Shown here: in pieces, positions 1-6,459 of the stretch
How positions within the stretch are numbered: position 1 is the first letter of the stretch
How the letters are laid out: each line of letters starts with the position of its first letter
NCBI GenBank assembly: GCA_947478535.1
Contig: CANJXD010000158.1
Coordinates: 1-10,815, forward strand
From: Acetobacteraceae bacterium
GTDB lineage: Bacteria; Pseudomonadota; Alphaproteobacteria; Acetobacterales; Acetobacteraceae
Length of the DNA stretch: 10,815 bases
Direction: 5' to 3'
The notes under the pieces: model-generated
Told to the model about the DNA's origin: nothing
The model's input: the letters and a program-made list of their open reading frames with translations, nothing else
Database searches by the model: none
Position numbers and translations under genes: made by a program

Positions 1-93
1 AGGTCATCGCGCGAGAGCGTGAGAAGGGTTGCGCGGTCCACACACGCCGGTGAATCGAACCAGCCGTGACCGTGTCAAGCCAAATTACAACGG

Positions 94-354
94 ATGGGGG
101 TGAGCAATTACGTTGAATCAACGGATCGGAGGTTGGCCATCATTACCTTTGCCGATACTGGTGGTGGGTTCGATCCTAATATTCTAGATAGAGTTTTTGA
201 ACCGTTCGTCACCACGAAGGCGATCGAGAGCGGCCTAGGCCTCGGACTACATCTCTGTAGGGAAAGAGTATTCGCGATGCACGGTTGGATCTCAGCGCGC
301 AACGGGCCCTTGGGTGCGCTTGTCACCATAGAGTTGCCCATTGCGGATCGCTGA
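94..354 (+). pseudogene. C-terminal ATPase fragment of a sensor histidine kinase
   Basis: The reading frame encodes the end of a HATPase_c domain. A G1 box (DTGGGFDP) is at residues 21-28, an F-box-like stretch (VFEPFVTTK) at 34-42 and a G2 box (GLGLGLHLC) at 47-55, followed by the closing GA-V-IELP strand that normally ends such kinases. The N-box, the phospho-accepting histidine and any sensor region are absent. The same frame has a stop at 67-69, and neither other forward frame in 1-93 gives an N-box. The ATG at 94 is just the first start codon in a remnant, not a believable gene start. The protein would have been the kinase of a two-component system, binding ATP through this domain. The codons are more AT-rich (for example around 175-200) than in the transposase genes that follow. 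The family call is firm; that it is a non-functional remnant is inferred from the missing N-terminal part. Confidence 0.75.
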
Positions 355-463
355 AACCCAAGGCCGCCAGGCAAAACTGCTTGGCCACTTCCCTTGTACC
401 GAGCCCGCATAGGCAGTGACGTGCTCCCCTGAATGTATCCAGTCAGACGGAGAGTCCTCTGTG
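355..463. other. Non-coding stretch after the kinase remnant
   Basis: I see no credible coding sequence, RNA gene or promoter here. Open frames on the minus strand across this stretch have no recognisable protein features and run antisense into the kinase remnant. Confidence 0.4.
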
Positions 464-489
464 TTGATGGCTGATGGTTGATGGGATGG
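464..489. repeat. Three 7-bp tandem repeats (YTGATGG) plus a partial copy
   Basis: TTGATGG, CTGATGG and TTGATGG lie head to tail at 464-484, followed by a partial GATGG. They end directly at the start of the 34-bp palindrome. The function is unknown. The array is short enough to be a replication-slippage product. Confidence 0.6.
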
Positions 490-523
490 CAACGGGGTTG
501 GGGGCATGCCCCCAACCCCGTTG
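490..523. repeat. Perfect 34-bp palindrome
   Basis: The left arm CAACGGGGTTGGGGGCA is followed directly by its exact reverse complement, giving 17 bp per arm with no spacer. As RNA it would fold into a very stable GC-rich hairpin. No T-run follows on either side, so it is not a textbook intrinsic terminator, although GC-rich hairpins of this kind can stop or insulate transcripts in high-GC alphaproteobacteria. It lies between the kinase remnant and the left end of the IS21-family element. It could be a bidirectional terminator, a dispersed genomic repeat or a protein-binding site. The symmetry is seen directly; the role is not shown. Confidence 0.85.
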
Positions 524-563
524 GCCAGCGATTTCGGGTAACCGTCGTGTGCACGGCGGAGAG

Positions 564-633
564 AAAGTCGGCCACTGGAGCGGCGGCATGATGCTGCTGC
601 GGGCGGAGTAAAACCCGGCCAGTGGGGGCGGCC
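564..633 (+). repeat. Sub-terminal repeats of the IS21-family left end
   Basis: Two imperfect direct repeats about 46 bp apart: AAAGTCGGCCACTGGAGCGG at 564-583 and a relative beginning AAACCCGGCCAGTGGGGG at 611. Multiple sub-terminal repeats of this kind are typical of IS21-family ends and are thought to be transposase-binding sites. Confidence 0.6.
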
Positions 634-634
634 T

Positions 635-652
635 ACCCTGAGGGATCAGGGT
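635..652 (+). promoter_or_regulatory. Hairpin overlapping the first possible istA start
   Basis: ACCCTGA and TCAGGGT form a perfect 7-bp stem around the 4-base loop GGGA, covering 635-652. The stem overlaps the GTG at 651 and lies just upstream of the ATG codons at 666 and 672. A hairpin here could limit transposase translation when outside promoters read into the element, as seen in other IS families. The structure is seen; the role is inference. Confidence 0.45.
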
Positions 653-1835
653 GGGGCGCCGGGAGATGTTCATGGTGGAGGTCTACGCGGCGGTCAGGCG
701 GTTTGTGTTTTTGGAGGGTCATAGCCGGCGGGAGGCGGCGCGTGTGTTTGGGCTGAGCCGGGACACGATAGCCAAGATGTGCCGCTACTCAGCGCCGCCG
801 GGCTATGTGCGGACGCGGCCGGCGGAGAAGCCCAAGCTGGGCCCACTGAAGCCGGTGATCGAGGCGATCCTGGAGGCGGACCGGACGGCCCCGGCCAAGC
901 AGCAGCACACGGCCAAGCGGATCTTCGAGCGGCTGCGCGACGAGCACGGCTATGGCGGTGGCTACACGGTGGTGAAGGATCACGTGCGGCGGCTGCGGGC
1001 GCGCGGGCGGGAGGTGTTCGTGCCGCTGTCGCATCCGCCCGGCCATGCGCAGGTGGATTTCGGCGAGGCGGTGGCGGAGATCGGCGGGGTTCGCCAGAAG
1101 GTACACTTCTTTTGCCTGGACCTGCCGCAGTCGGACGCCTGCTTCGTGAAGGCTTATCCGCGGGAGACGACGGAGGCGTTCCTGGACGGGCACGTCTCGG
1201 CCTTCGCGTTCTTCGGCGGCGTACCGCGGTCGATCCTGTATGACAACCTCAAGCTGGCGGTGGCGAGGATCTGCGGCGACGGCCGGCGCGAGCGGACGCG
1301 GGCGTTTACCGGGCTGGTCAGCCACTATCTGTTCCGGGACCGCTTCGGCCGGCCGGGAAAGGGCAAGGTGGAAGGGCTGGTGAAGTTCGCCCGCGCCAAC
1401 TTCATGACCCCGGTTCCGGTCGCGGCCAGCTACGAGGCGCTCAACGGCATGCTGGCGGAGCGTTGCCGGCAGCGGCAGACCGACCGGGCAGGCCAGCATG
1501 CCGGGACGATCGGGGAGCGGCTGGCGGCGGATCTGGTAGCGCTGCAGCGCCTGCCGGGCACGGCCCTGGAGAGTTGCGAGACCATGGCCGCGCGGGTGTC
1601 CTCCACAGCGCTGGTCCGCTATACTCGGTGCCGACCGCGCATGGGTTCCAGGCGTTGCTGGTGAAGGGCTTCGTCGAGGCGGTGGTGATCCTGTGCGACG
1701 GCGTGCCGATCGCCCGCCATGCCCGCTCCTATGGCCATGGCGAGTTCGTCTACGACCCGCTGCACTACTTGGCGCTGCTCGAGACCAAGCCGGGCGCGCT
1801 GGACCAGGCGGCGGCGCTGCAGGGCTGCCGGCGCT
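651..1835 (+). pseudogene. istA: istA, IS21-family DDE transposase (frameshifted, 3'-truncated)
   Basis: The product would be the IS21-family integrase-like transposase. Counting from the GTG at 651, an N-terminal helix-turn-helix spans about residues 23-45 (SRREAARVFGLSRDTIAKM). An rve catalytic core follows, with D136 in HAQVDFGEA, D198 in LYDN and a glutamate (E241) in KVEG. Three lesions are visible. First, at about 1356-1370 the usual GKGNDKGKVEG motif reads GKGKVEG, a 12-bp in-frame loss consistent with recombination between short direct repeats. Second, at about 1620 the frame breaks after ALVRY; the sequence resumes in another frame as YSVPTAHGF and continues to LLETKPGALDQAA and LQG, consistent with a loss of about 13 nt. 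Third, the gene ends at about 1835 by fusion to IS66 sequence, and the rest of the C-terminus and istB are missing. The real start is more likely the ATG at 666 (MFMVEVYAAVRR) or 672. The family call is near certain and the gene is not functional. Confidence 0.9.
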
Positions 1836-3194
1836 GCCCGAGCCCGCGAACGACACGCCGGCCAAGCCCCGCGATCCCCAGGACCCCGGCCAGCGCCGCC
1901 GAAACCGCGGCGCGCTGCCGGCGCATCTCGAGCGCATCGAGGAGGTGCTGGACCTCCCCGACCAGGGCTGCCCCTGCTGCGGGATCGCGATGCGCCGGAT
2001 CGGCGAGGATCGATCCGAACGGCTCGACGTGGTGCCGGCGCAGCTGCGCGTCCGCGTCATCATCCGCCCGCGCTATGCCTGCCGACGGTGCGAGGCTCGC
2101 GGCACTGCCGCGAGGTCTATCAGGCGCCCGCCCCAGCACGCGCCATCCCCGGTGGCCTGCCGACCGAGGCGCTGCTCGCCCAGGTGCTGGTTGCCAAGTA
2201 CGGCGACGGCCTGCCGCTCTACCGCCAGGCGGCGATCCTGGCGCGCCAGGGCATCAACCTCGACCGCTCGACGCTGTGCGACTGGCTCGCCAAGTCCTGC
2301 TGGTGGCTGCGGCCGCTGCATGAGCTGATCCTCGCCCACATCACCGGCAACGCCAGGGTCTTCGCGGACGACACGCCGTTGCCGACCCTCGCATCTGGCC
2401 TGGGACGGACCATGGACGGCCGGCTCTGGGCCTATGCCGTGGACGACCGCGCCTGCGGCGGCACCGGCCCGCCGGCGGTCGCCTACCTCTACGCCCCGGA
2501 CCGCAAGGGCATCCGCCCCGCCGCCCATCTCGCCAGCTTCCGCGGCGTGCTGCAGGTCGATGGCTATGCCGGCTTCAAGGCGCTGGAGAGATCGCGCAAT
2601 GACGGCTCGGTCGTGCTCGCCTTCTGCTGGGCCCATCTGCGCCGGCGCTTCTTCGACATCCATGCCGGCACCGTCTCGCCGATCGCCGCCGAGGCCCTGC
2701 TGCGCATCGGCGAGATCTACGCCATCGAGCGCGACATCCGCGGGCAGTCGCCGGAGCAGCGCGTTGCCATGCGCCAAGCCAGCACCGCGCCGCTCGTCGC
2801 CGCCATGCAGACCTGGCTTCGGGCGCAGCTGAACCGGGTCAGCAGCGACAGCGCCCTCGCCAAGGCCATCCGCTACGGCCTGCGCCACTGGACCGGGCTG
2901 GAGCGCTTCCTGACCGACGGCCGGCTCGAGCTGGATACCAACGTCGTGGAGCGGGAAATCCGCCCGGTGGCCGTGACCAGGAAGGCCGCGCTCTTCGCGG
3001 GCAGCGAGGGCGGTGGCGAGACCTGGGCGATCGCCACCACGCTGATCCGCACCGCCATCCTGAACGGCATCAACCCGCAGGCCTGGCTGACGGATGTGCT
3101 GGAGCGGATGGTCAGCGGCGAGGTCCGCTCGACCCAGCTCACCGCCCTGCTGCCCTGGAACTGGCGCCAGCCCGGCACCGCCGCCGTGGCATGA
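1836..3194 (+). pseudogene. tnpC: tnpC of IS66-A, DDE transposase (5'-truncated, frameshifted)
   Basis: IS66 homology begins at LPEPANDTPAKP (about 1834) and runs through the conserved RNRGALPAHL region and a zinc-binding motif (CPCCG, then CRRC). It then switches frame near 2090-2115 and continues as QAPAPAR to LPWNWRQ. The catalytic acidic residues are present: VFADDTP (from about 2360), LQVDGYAGF (from about 2550) and the E of NVVEREIRP (from about 2940). The usual N-terminal 110-130 residues (leucine-zipper and DNA-binding part) are lost at the fusion with istA. The frameshift fits a 20-bp insertion flanked by GCGAGG; removing it gives CRRCEVYQAPAPAR, close to the usual spacing in the family. 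The stop at 3192-3194 overlaps the ATG of the next gene in an ATGA arrangement. IS66 TnpC proteins normally have about 500-550 residues. This copy is non-functional. Confidence 0.9.
2090..2115 (+). repeat. Insertion with flanking GCGAGG repeats that frameshifts tnpC
   Basis: GCGAGG occurs at 2090-2095 and again at 2110-2115. Deleting one 20-bp unit joins the two reading frames of the IS66-A tnpC (codon phase moves by 2). IS66 relatives have only a few residues between CxxC and QAPAP, whereas the sequence here implies about 11, so an insertion explains both facts. A separate 1-nt deletion remains possible. Confidence 0.55.
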
Positions 3195-3772
3195 GCCTCC
3201 GCCGTGCCCGCCTCCCGGCGCTGGCCCTCGACGACCTCGAGGCCTGGCTCTCCGACCAGCCCGACATCGCCCGGCGCAACTGGACCGTCTCCTCCATCAA
3301 TGGCTTCTGCGCCGCCCTCGTCGTCGGCCCCGAGCGCATCGCCACCGAGGCCTGGCTCCGCGTGATCTTCGGGCCAAGCCTGCCGACCACGCCCATGGGC
3401 CTCGCCGCCGTCCAGGCCGTGCTGGATCACCGCAACGCCGTCCACCGCGCCCTCCACATCGACGGCGGCCGGCGCTGGCGCCCCATCTACATGCGCACCG
3501 ACGACGGCACCGTCCTCGCCCAGCCCTGGGCCGCGGGCTTCATGTTCGCGGTCAAGCGCTGGCCGGTCGCCTGACGCCCCATGTTCGAGCGCAACGACCA
3601 TGTCGGCCTCATGCTGCCGATCATCGCCTGCTCGGAAGCCGAGGAGGTGGAGAAGCTGATCGCCGGACGGCCGAAGGAAGTCCGCGACCACGTCGGCCGC
3701 GCCTACCATCACATCCCGGAAGCCGTCTGTGGCATCCGTGACTACTGGCGACACCAACCAACGTCGGGCTGA
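3191..3772 (+). pseudogene. UPF0149 (YgfB/YecA-like) passenger gene of IS66-A, split by a TGA
   Basis: The first segment (127 residues, stop at 3572-3574) shows the UPF0149 pattern: LDDLEAWLSDQP near the N-terminus, SINGFCAALVVGPERI, WLRVIFG and a central block ending MFAVKRWPV. Immediately after the TGA the same frame continues as RPMFERNDHVGLMLPIIACSEAEE and ends near the usual C-terminus with IPEAVCGIRDYWR, stopping at 3770-3772. Relatives have a tryptophan at the stop position, so one TGG to TGA change explains the break; the whole frame would encode about 193 residues, normal for the family. The start overlaps the tnpC stop (ATGA), implying translational coupling. The biochemical function of UPF0149 proteins in IS66 elements is unknown to me. 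The alternative is that the TGA is read through or that the shorter product is made. Confidence 0.8.
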
Positions 3773-3829
3773 AGCGGCCTTCGCCACACCGTCAAGCCAC
3801 GATCGCCGTGGGGCCGAGACAACGGTTAC
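3773..3829 (+). repeat. Right-terminal region of IS66-A
   Basis: Short non-coding segment from the passenger-gene stop to the inferred terminus. Read inward from the end, the complement starts GTAACCGTTGTC. It matches the IS66-B termini only weakly beyond GTA, so the assignment rests mainly on the sharp start of IS66-C homology at 3830. Confidence 0.5.
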
Positions 3830-3912
3830 AGCGCGAGGCCGTTCATGCCGCGCCGCATATCGGTCCGTCCGACCGCCAGCCACACCCGCACACTCGATGG
3901 GAACGCGATCAT
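3826..3912 (-). pseudogene. tnpB: tnpB of IS66-C, N-terminal fragment
   Basis: Reading from 3912 on the minus strand, the translation begins MIAFPSSVRVWLAVGRTD and continues to MNGLAL, identical in protein to the first 27 or so residues of the IS66-B tnpB. The frame then closes at a TAA (3828-3826) that belongs to the inserted IS66-A terminus. TnpB normally has about 115 residues, so most of it is lost. The start overlaps the tnpA stop (ATGA), as in the intact relative. Confidence 0.85.
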
Positions 3913-3945
3913 CGCCGCTCCAGCGCGTCCAGCACCAGCCGCAAG
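3909..3945 (-). pseudogene. tnpA: tnpA of IS66-C, C-terminal fragment
   Basis: Minus-strand codons give ..LVLDALERR and stop at 3911-3909, the normal end of this tnpA. The 5' part lies at 6733-7081. Removing IS66-B and one copy of its 8-bp duplication restores the frame exactly through KGAALRLVLDALERR. Confidence 0.85.
3938..3945. repeat. Target-site duplication of IS66-B, left copy
   Basis: GCCGCAAG directly precedes the GTATCCC terminus of IS66-B and is repeated exactly at 6733-6740. Eight base pairs is the known duplication length for the IS66 family. Confidence 0.95.
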
Positions 3946-3972
3946 GTATCCCTCCGCCGAGGGCCGCCTACC
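3946..3972 (+). repeat. Left terminal inverted repeat of IS66-B
   Basis: It begins GTATCCCTCCG. It matches the complement of the right end (6706-6732) at 19 of 27 positions, and the left end of IS66-C (minus strand from 7164) at 25 of 27. Confidence 0.9.
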
Positions 3973-4028
3973 CCATCGGCTTGGTTTGAGAGACGCTGCC
4001 GATCTTCGTAGCTGGGGGACGGCAGGAA

Positions 4029-4406
4029 GTGTCCACGAACGGGATAATGGACACGCCTTTGCGGGTCCGGCGGCGGCACCGGTCGTGGCCTGAGGCGCTC
4101 AAGCGGGAGATCGTCGCGGCCTCGTTGGTGCCGGGGGCGTCGGTGTCGTTGGTGGCGCGGCAGTATGACGTCAACAGCAACCTGGTCTTTACCTGGCGAA
4201 AGCGCCTGGGCGCGACGGCACCGGCTGCCCTGGCGCCGCAGATGGTGCCGGTCGTGGTGGTGCCTGATCCGCCCATTGCGGTGGTGCCCAGCAACTCGGC
4301 GGAGGTGATCGAGATCGAGCTGCCGCGCGGCTATCGGGTCCGGGTCGGCAGCAGCGTTAAAGGCGCCGCCTTGCGGCTGGTGCTGGACGCGCTGGAGCGG
4401 CGATGA
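4029..4406 (+). CDS. tnpA: TnpA (Orf1), IS66-family accessory protein
   Basis: A 125-residue protein from GTG at 4029, or 119 residues from the ATG at 4047. It has the IS66 Orf1 / transposase_8-like pattern: a helix-turn-helix region RRRHRSWPEALKREIVAASL, then SLVARQYDVNSNLVFTWRKR (about residues 42-60), a variable proline/valine linker, and a conserved tail EVIEIELPRGYRVRVGSSV. In IS66 elements TnpA and TnpB are needed with TnpC for efficient transposition, and TnpA is presumed to bind DNA. A GGGGG run at 4014-4018 is about 10 nt before the GTG, while the ATG has only a weak GGGA just before it, so the start is uncertain. The stop overlaps the tnpB start (ATGA). A diverged copy lies at 6733-7081 on the other strand. 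Confidence 0.92.
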   Translation: MSTNGIMDTPLRVRRRHRSWPEALKREIVAASLVPGASVSLVARQYDVNSNLVFTWRKRLGATAPAALAPQMVPVVVVPDPPIAVVPSNSAEVIEIELPRGYRVRVGSSVKGAALRLVLDALERR

Positions 4407-4750
4407 TTGCGTTCCCATCGAGTGTGCGGGTGTGGCTGGCGGTCGGGCGGACCGACATGCGACGCGGCATGAACGGCCTGGCACTGCAGGTGCAGCAGGC
4501 GCTTGGCCGGGATCCACACGCTGGCGATCTCTACGTGTTCCGAGGTGCCCGCGGTGACCTGGTCAAGATCCTCTGGCACGATGGGATCGGCATGTCGCTC
4601 TACGCCAAGCGGCTGGAAAAGGGTCGCTTCCTGTGGCCCTCGCCAACCGATGGAGTGGTGGGCATCTCCGCCGCTCAGCTCGGCTACATGCTGGACGGGA
4701 TCGATTGGCGGAACCCGCGTCACACCTTCCGGCCAAGTTGCGCGGGATGA
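4403..4750 (+). CDS. tnpB: TnpB (Orf2), IS66-family accessory protein
   Basis: A 115-residue protein, the standard length. It shows the TnpB hallmarks: VRVWLAVGRTDMRRGMNGLA at residues 8-27, YVFRGARGDLVKILWHDGIGM at about 44-64, LEKGRFLWP at 71-79, and the terminal block GYMLDGIDWRNPR. It is required with TnpA and TnpC for IS66 transposition, but its biochemical role is not settled. The ATGA overlap with tnpA implies translational coupling. A 58-bp gap follows before tnpC. Confidence 0.95.
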   Translation: MIAFPSSVRVWLAVGRTDMRRGMNGLALQVQQALGRDPHAGDLYVFRGARGDLVKILWHDGIGMSLYAKRLEKGRFLWPSPTDGVVGISAAQLGYMLDGIDWRNPRHTFRPSCAG

Positions 4751-4808
4751 TGCCTCGCGGCGCATTTTTGGCGAGCGGGCGGGGTGATTTTGTGATTCGA
4801 TCCTCGCC

Positions 4809-6458
4809 GTGGTCAGCCCTATCGAACCCCTGCCGGACGATATCGCCGCGCTGAAAGCGGCGCTGCTATCGGCGACGGCGCGGTCGCTGCAGGTCGAGGC
4901 GGAGTTGGCGGTCGCCAAGGCCCGCGCCTCCGACGACCAGGCCACGATCGCGCATCAGACGTTGCAGATCGCCAAGCTGCAATACCAGCTCTACGGCCAG
5001 CGTTCGGAGCGCGCCGTCCGGCTGCTCGACCAGTTGGCGCTCGGGTTCGACGAGCTGGAGAGTTCCGCCACCGCCGACGAAATGGCCGCCGAGCAGGCCG
5101 CCGCGCGCACGACGAACGTCGCACCCTTCACCCGCAAGCGCCCGGCGCGCCAGCCCTTTCCGGAGCATCTGCCGCGCGAGCGCAGGATCGAGCCCGCGCC
5201 GACCAGTTGCCTCTGCTGCGGCAGCGCGCGGCTGCGCAAGCTGGGCGAGGACATCACCGAAACCCTGGAGGTGATCCCGCGCAGCTGGAAGGTCATCCAG
5301 CACGTTCGGGAGAAGTTCTCCTGCCGGGCCTGCGAGAAGGTGAGCCAGGCGCCCGCGCCGTTCCACGTGACGCCGCGCGGCTGGGCCGGTCCCAACCTGC
5401 TGGCCATGATCATGTTCGAGAAATTCGGCCAGCATCAGCCGCTGAACCGCCAGGCCGAGCGCTATGCCAGGGAGGGCGTGCCGCTCAGCCTTTCGACGCT
5501 GGCCGACCAGGTGGGCGCCTGCTGCGCGGTGCTGGCGCCCTTGTCGCAGCGTCTCGAGGCGCATGTCATGGCGGCCGAGCGGTTGCACGGCGACGATACC
5601 ACCGTGCCGGTGCTGGCCAGCGGCAAGACCGACATCGGGCGATGTTGGGTCTATGTGCGCGACGATCGGCCATTCGGCGGCACGGCGGCGCCGGCCGCCA
5701 TGTTCCACTACTCGCGCGATCGTGGCGGAGCGCATCCGCAGGCGCACCTGGCCCGTTACGCCGGGCTGTTCCAGGCCGATGCCTATAGCGGCTATGGCAA
5801 GCTCTACGATGCCGACCGCAAGCCGGGACCGATCCTGGAGGCGGCGTGCTGGGTGCATGCGCGGCGGCCGTTCTTTGCCCTGGCGGATCTCGAGCAGAAC
5901 GCCCGGCGCGTGGCCGAGGGCAAGCCACCTGGGGTGATCTCGCCGGTCGCGGTGGAGGCGGTACGGCGGATCGACGCCTTGTTCGCCATCGAGCGCGACA
6001 TCAACGGCCACAGCGCCAAGCAGCGCCGTGCCGTGCGGCAGGCCTCGAGCGCGCCCCTGGTGGCCGAGCTCGAGGCCTGGATGCGCGAGCAGCGTGCCAG
6101 GCTGTCACGGACGAACGACCTCGCCCGCGCCATGGACTACATGCTCAGGCGCTGGACGGCGTTCACGCGGTTTCTCGATGACGGGCGGATCTGCCTGTCG
6201 AACAACGCGGCGGAGCGGGCGCTGCGGGGAATTGCCCTCGGCCGTAAGTCATGGTTGTTCGCCGGCTCCGACCGTGGCGGCCAGCGCGCCGCAGCGATGT
6301 ACTCGCTCATCGTGACCGCCAAGCTGAACGACGTCGATCCACAGGCTTGGCTGGCTGATGTGCTCGACCGCATCGCCACGCATCCGGCCAGCAGGATCGA
6401 TGAGTTGCTGCCCTGGACCTGGCAGGCCAGCCAAGCGCGCCGCAGCGAGGCAGCCTGA
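4809..6458 (+). CDS. tnpC: TnpC (Orf3), IS66-family DDE transposase
   Basis: A full-length 549-residue transposase. An N-terminal coiled-coil/leucine-zipper region spans about residues 10-85 and includes LQIAKLQYQLYGQRSER, the usual zipper-end motif. A zinc-finger-like pair follows, with CLCCG at 134-138 and CRAC at 172-175, then QAPAP. The catalytic domain has D262/D263 in HGDDTTVPVL, D324 in FQADAYSGY and E469 in NNAAERALRG, followed by a C-terminal DPQAWLADVLDRI and DELLPW block. An in-frame stop at 4785-4787 makes the GTG at 4809 the first usable start, though its ribosome-binding site is poor, so low transposase expression is likely. One change from the common motif is CWVHARRPFF where CWAHARRKFF is usual. 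It appears intact. Confidence 0.95.
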   Translation: MVSPIEPLPDDIAALKAALLSATARSLQVEAELAVAKARASDDQATIAHQTLQIAKLQYQLYGQRSERAVRLLDQLALGFDELESSATADEMAAEQAAARTTNVAPFTRKRPARQPFPEHLPRERRIEPAPTSCLCCGSARLRKLGEDITETLEVIPRSWKVIQHVREKFSCRACEKVSQAPAPFHVTPRGWAGPNLLAMIMFEKFGQHQPLNRQAERYAREGVPLSLSTLADQVGACCAVLAPLSQRLEAHVMAAERLHGDDTTVPVLASGKTDIGRCWVYVRDDRPFGGTAAPAAMFHYSRDRGGAHPQAHLARYAGLFQADAYSGYGKLYDADRKPGPILEAACWVHARRPFFALADLEQNARRVAEGKPPGVISPVAVEAVRRIDALFAIERDINGHSAKQRRAVRQASSAPLVAELEAWMREQRARLSRTNDLARAMDYMLRRWTAFTRFLDDGRICLSNNAAERALRGIALGRKSWLFAGSDRGGQRAAAMYSLIVTAKLNDVDPQAWLADVLDRIATHPASRIDELLPWTWQASQARRSEAA

Positions 6459-6459
6459 G

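Larger units (their letters stand above)
548..1835 (+). mobile_element. IS21-family element, 5' remnant
   Basis: The left end is placed at about 548, where TGTGCACGG begins; IS21-family termini characteristically start with TG and carry short internal repeats. The remnant holds those repeats and most of istA, but istA breaks off inside the gene at about 1835. No istB (the AAA+ helper ATPase) and no right end are present. The right boundary is a fusion to internal IS66 sequence, not an IS terminus, so it arose by deletion or recombination and not by simple insertion. The element cannot transpose by itself. The exact left base is my estimate. Confidence 0.7.
1836..3829 (+). mobile_element. IS66-A: IS66-family element, 3' remnant
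   Basis: This remnant holds the 3' two-thirds of tnpC, a coupled UPF0149-type passenger gene and what appears to be the right terminus. The left end, tnpA, tnpB and the tnpC start are missing; the left edge is the fusion with istA. The right edge is set at 3829 because homology to the reversed IS66-C tnpB begins at 3830 and the sequence just before it ends GGTTAC, whose complement begins GTAAC like an IS66 terminus. Its tnpC differs clearly from that of IS66-B, so it belongs to another branch of the family. It is immobile. Confidence 0.75.
3830..3945 (-). mobile_element. IS66-C, inner fragment (tnpA end and tnpB start)
   Basis: On the minus strand this stretch is almost identical (about 94% by eye) to 4370-4480 of IS66-B, covering the end of tnpA and the start of tnpB. 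At 3945 it is interrupted by IS66-B and resumes at 6733. At 3830 it is interrupted by IS66-A. The remainder of IS66-C (most of tnpB, tnpC and its right end) is not in the window. Confidence 0.85.

Noticed and set aside
464..523. Possible CRISPR or origin iterons
   Set aside because: Repeats are only 7 bp with no spacers, no cas or rep gene is nearby, and the palindrome is a single copy.
108..673. Minus-strand frames over the kinase remnant and palindrome
   Set aside because: They contain no domain features, overlap each other and read through the palindrome and IS21 terminus.
789..2063. Long open frame on the minus strand antisense to istA and tnpC
   Set aside because: It is arginine/alanine/serine-rich with no domain signature and mirrors GC-rich coding DNA on the other strand, crossing the IS21/IS66 junction.
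2073..3883. Two long minus-strand frames antisense to the IS66-A tnpC and UPF0149 genes
   Set aside because: Composition is typical of antisense frames in high-GC genes, there are no recognisable motifs, and the plus-strand transposase homology is unambiguous.
3773..4093. Several overlapping plus-strand open frames between the UPF0149 gene and tnpA
   Set aside because: They cross the IS66-A end, reversed IS66-C sequence and the IS66-B left terminus, so they cannot be one gene.
4751..4808. Possible small gene between tnpB and tnpC of IS66-B
   Set aside because: The gap is 58 bp with an in-frame stop at 4785 and no ribosome-binding-site-supported start; it is an ordinary intercistronic space.
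4866..6011. 381-residue open frame antisense to the IS66-B tnpC
   Set aside because: Shadow of the tnpC codon bias; no family resemblance.
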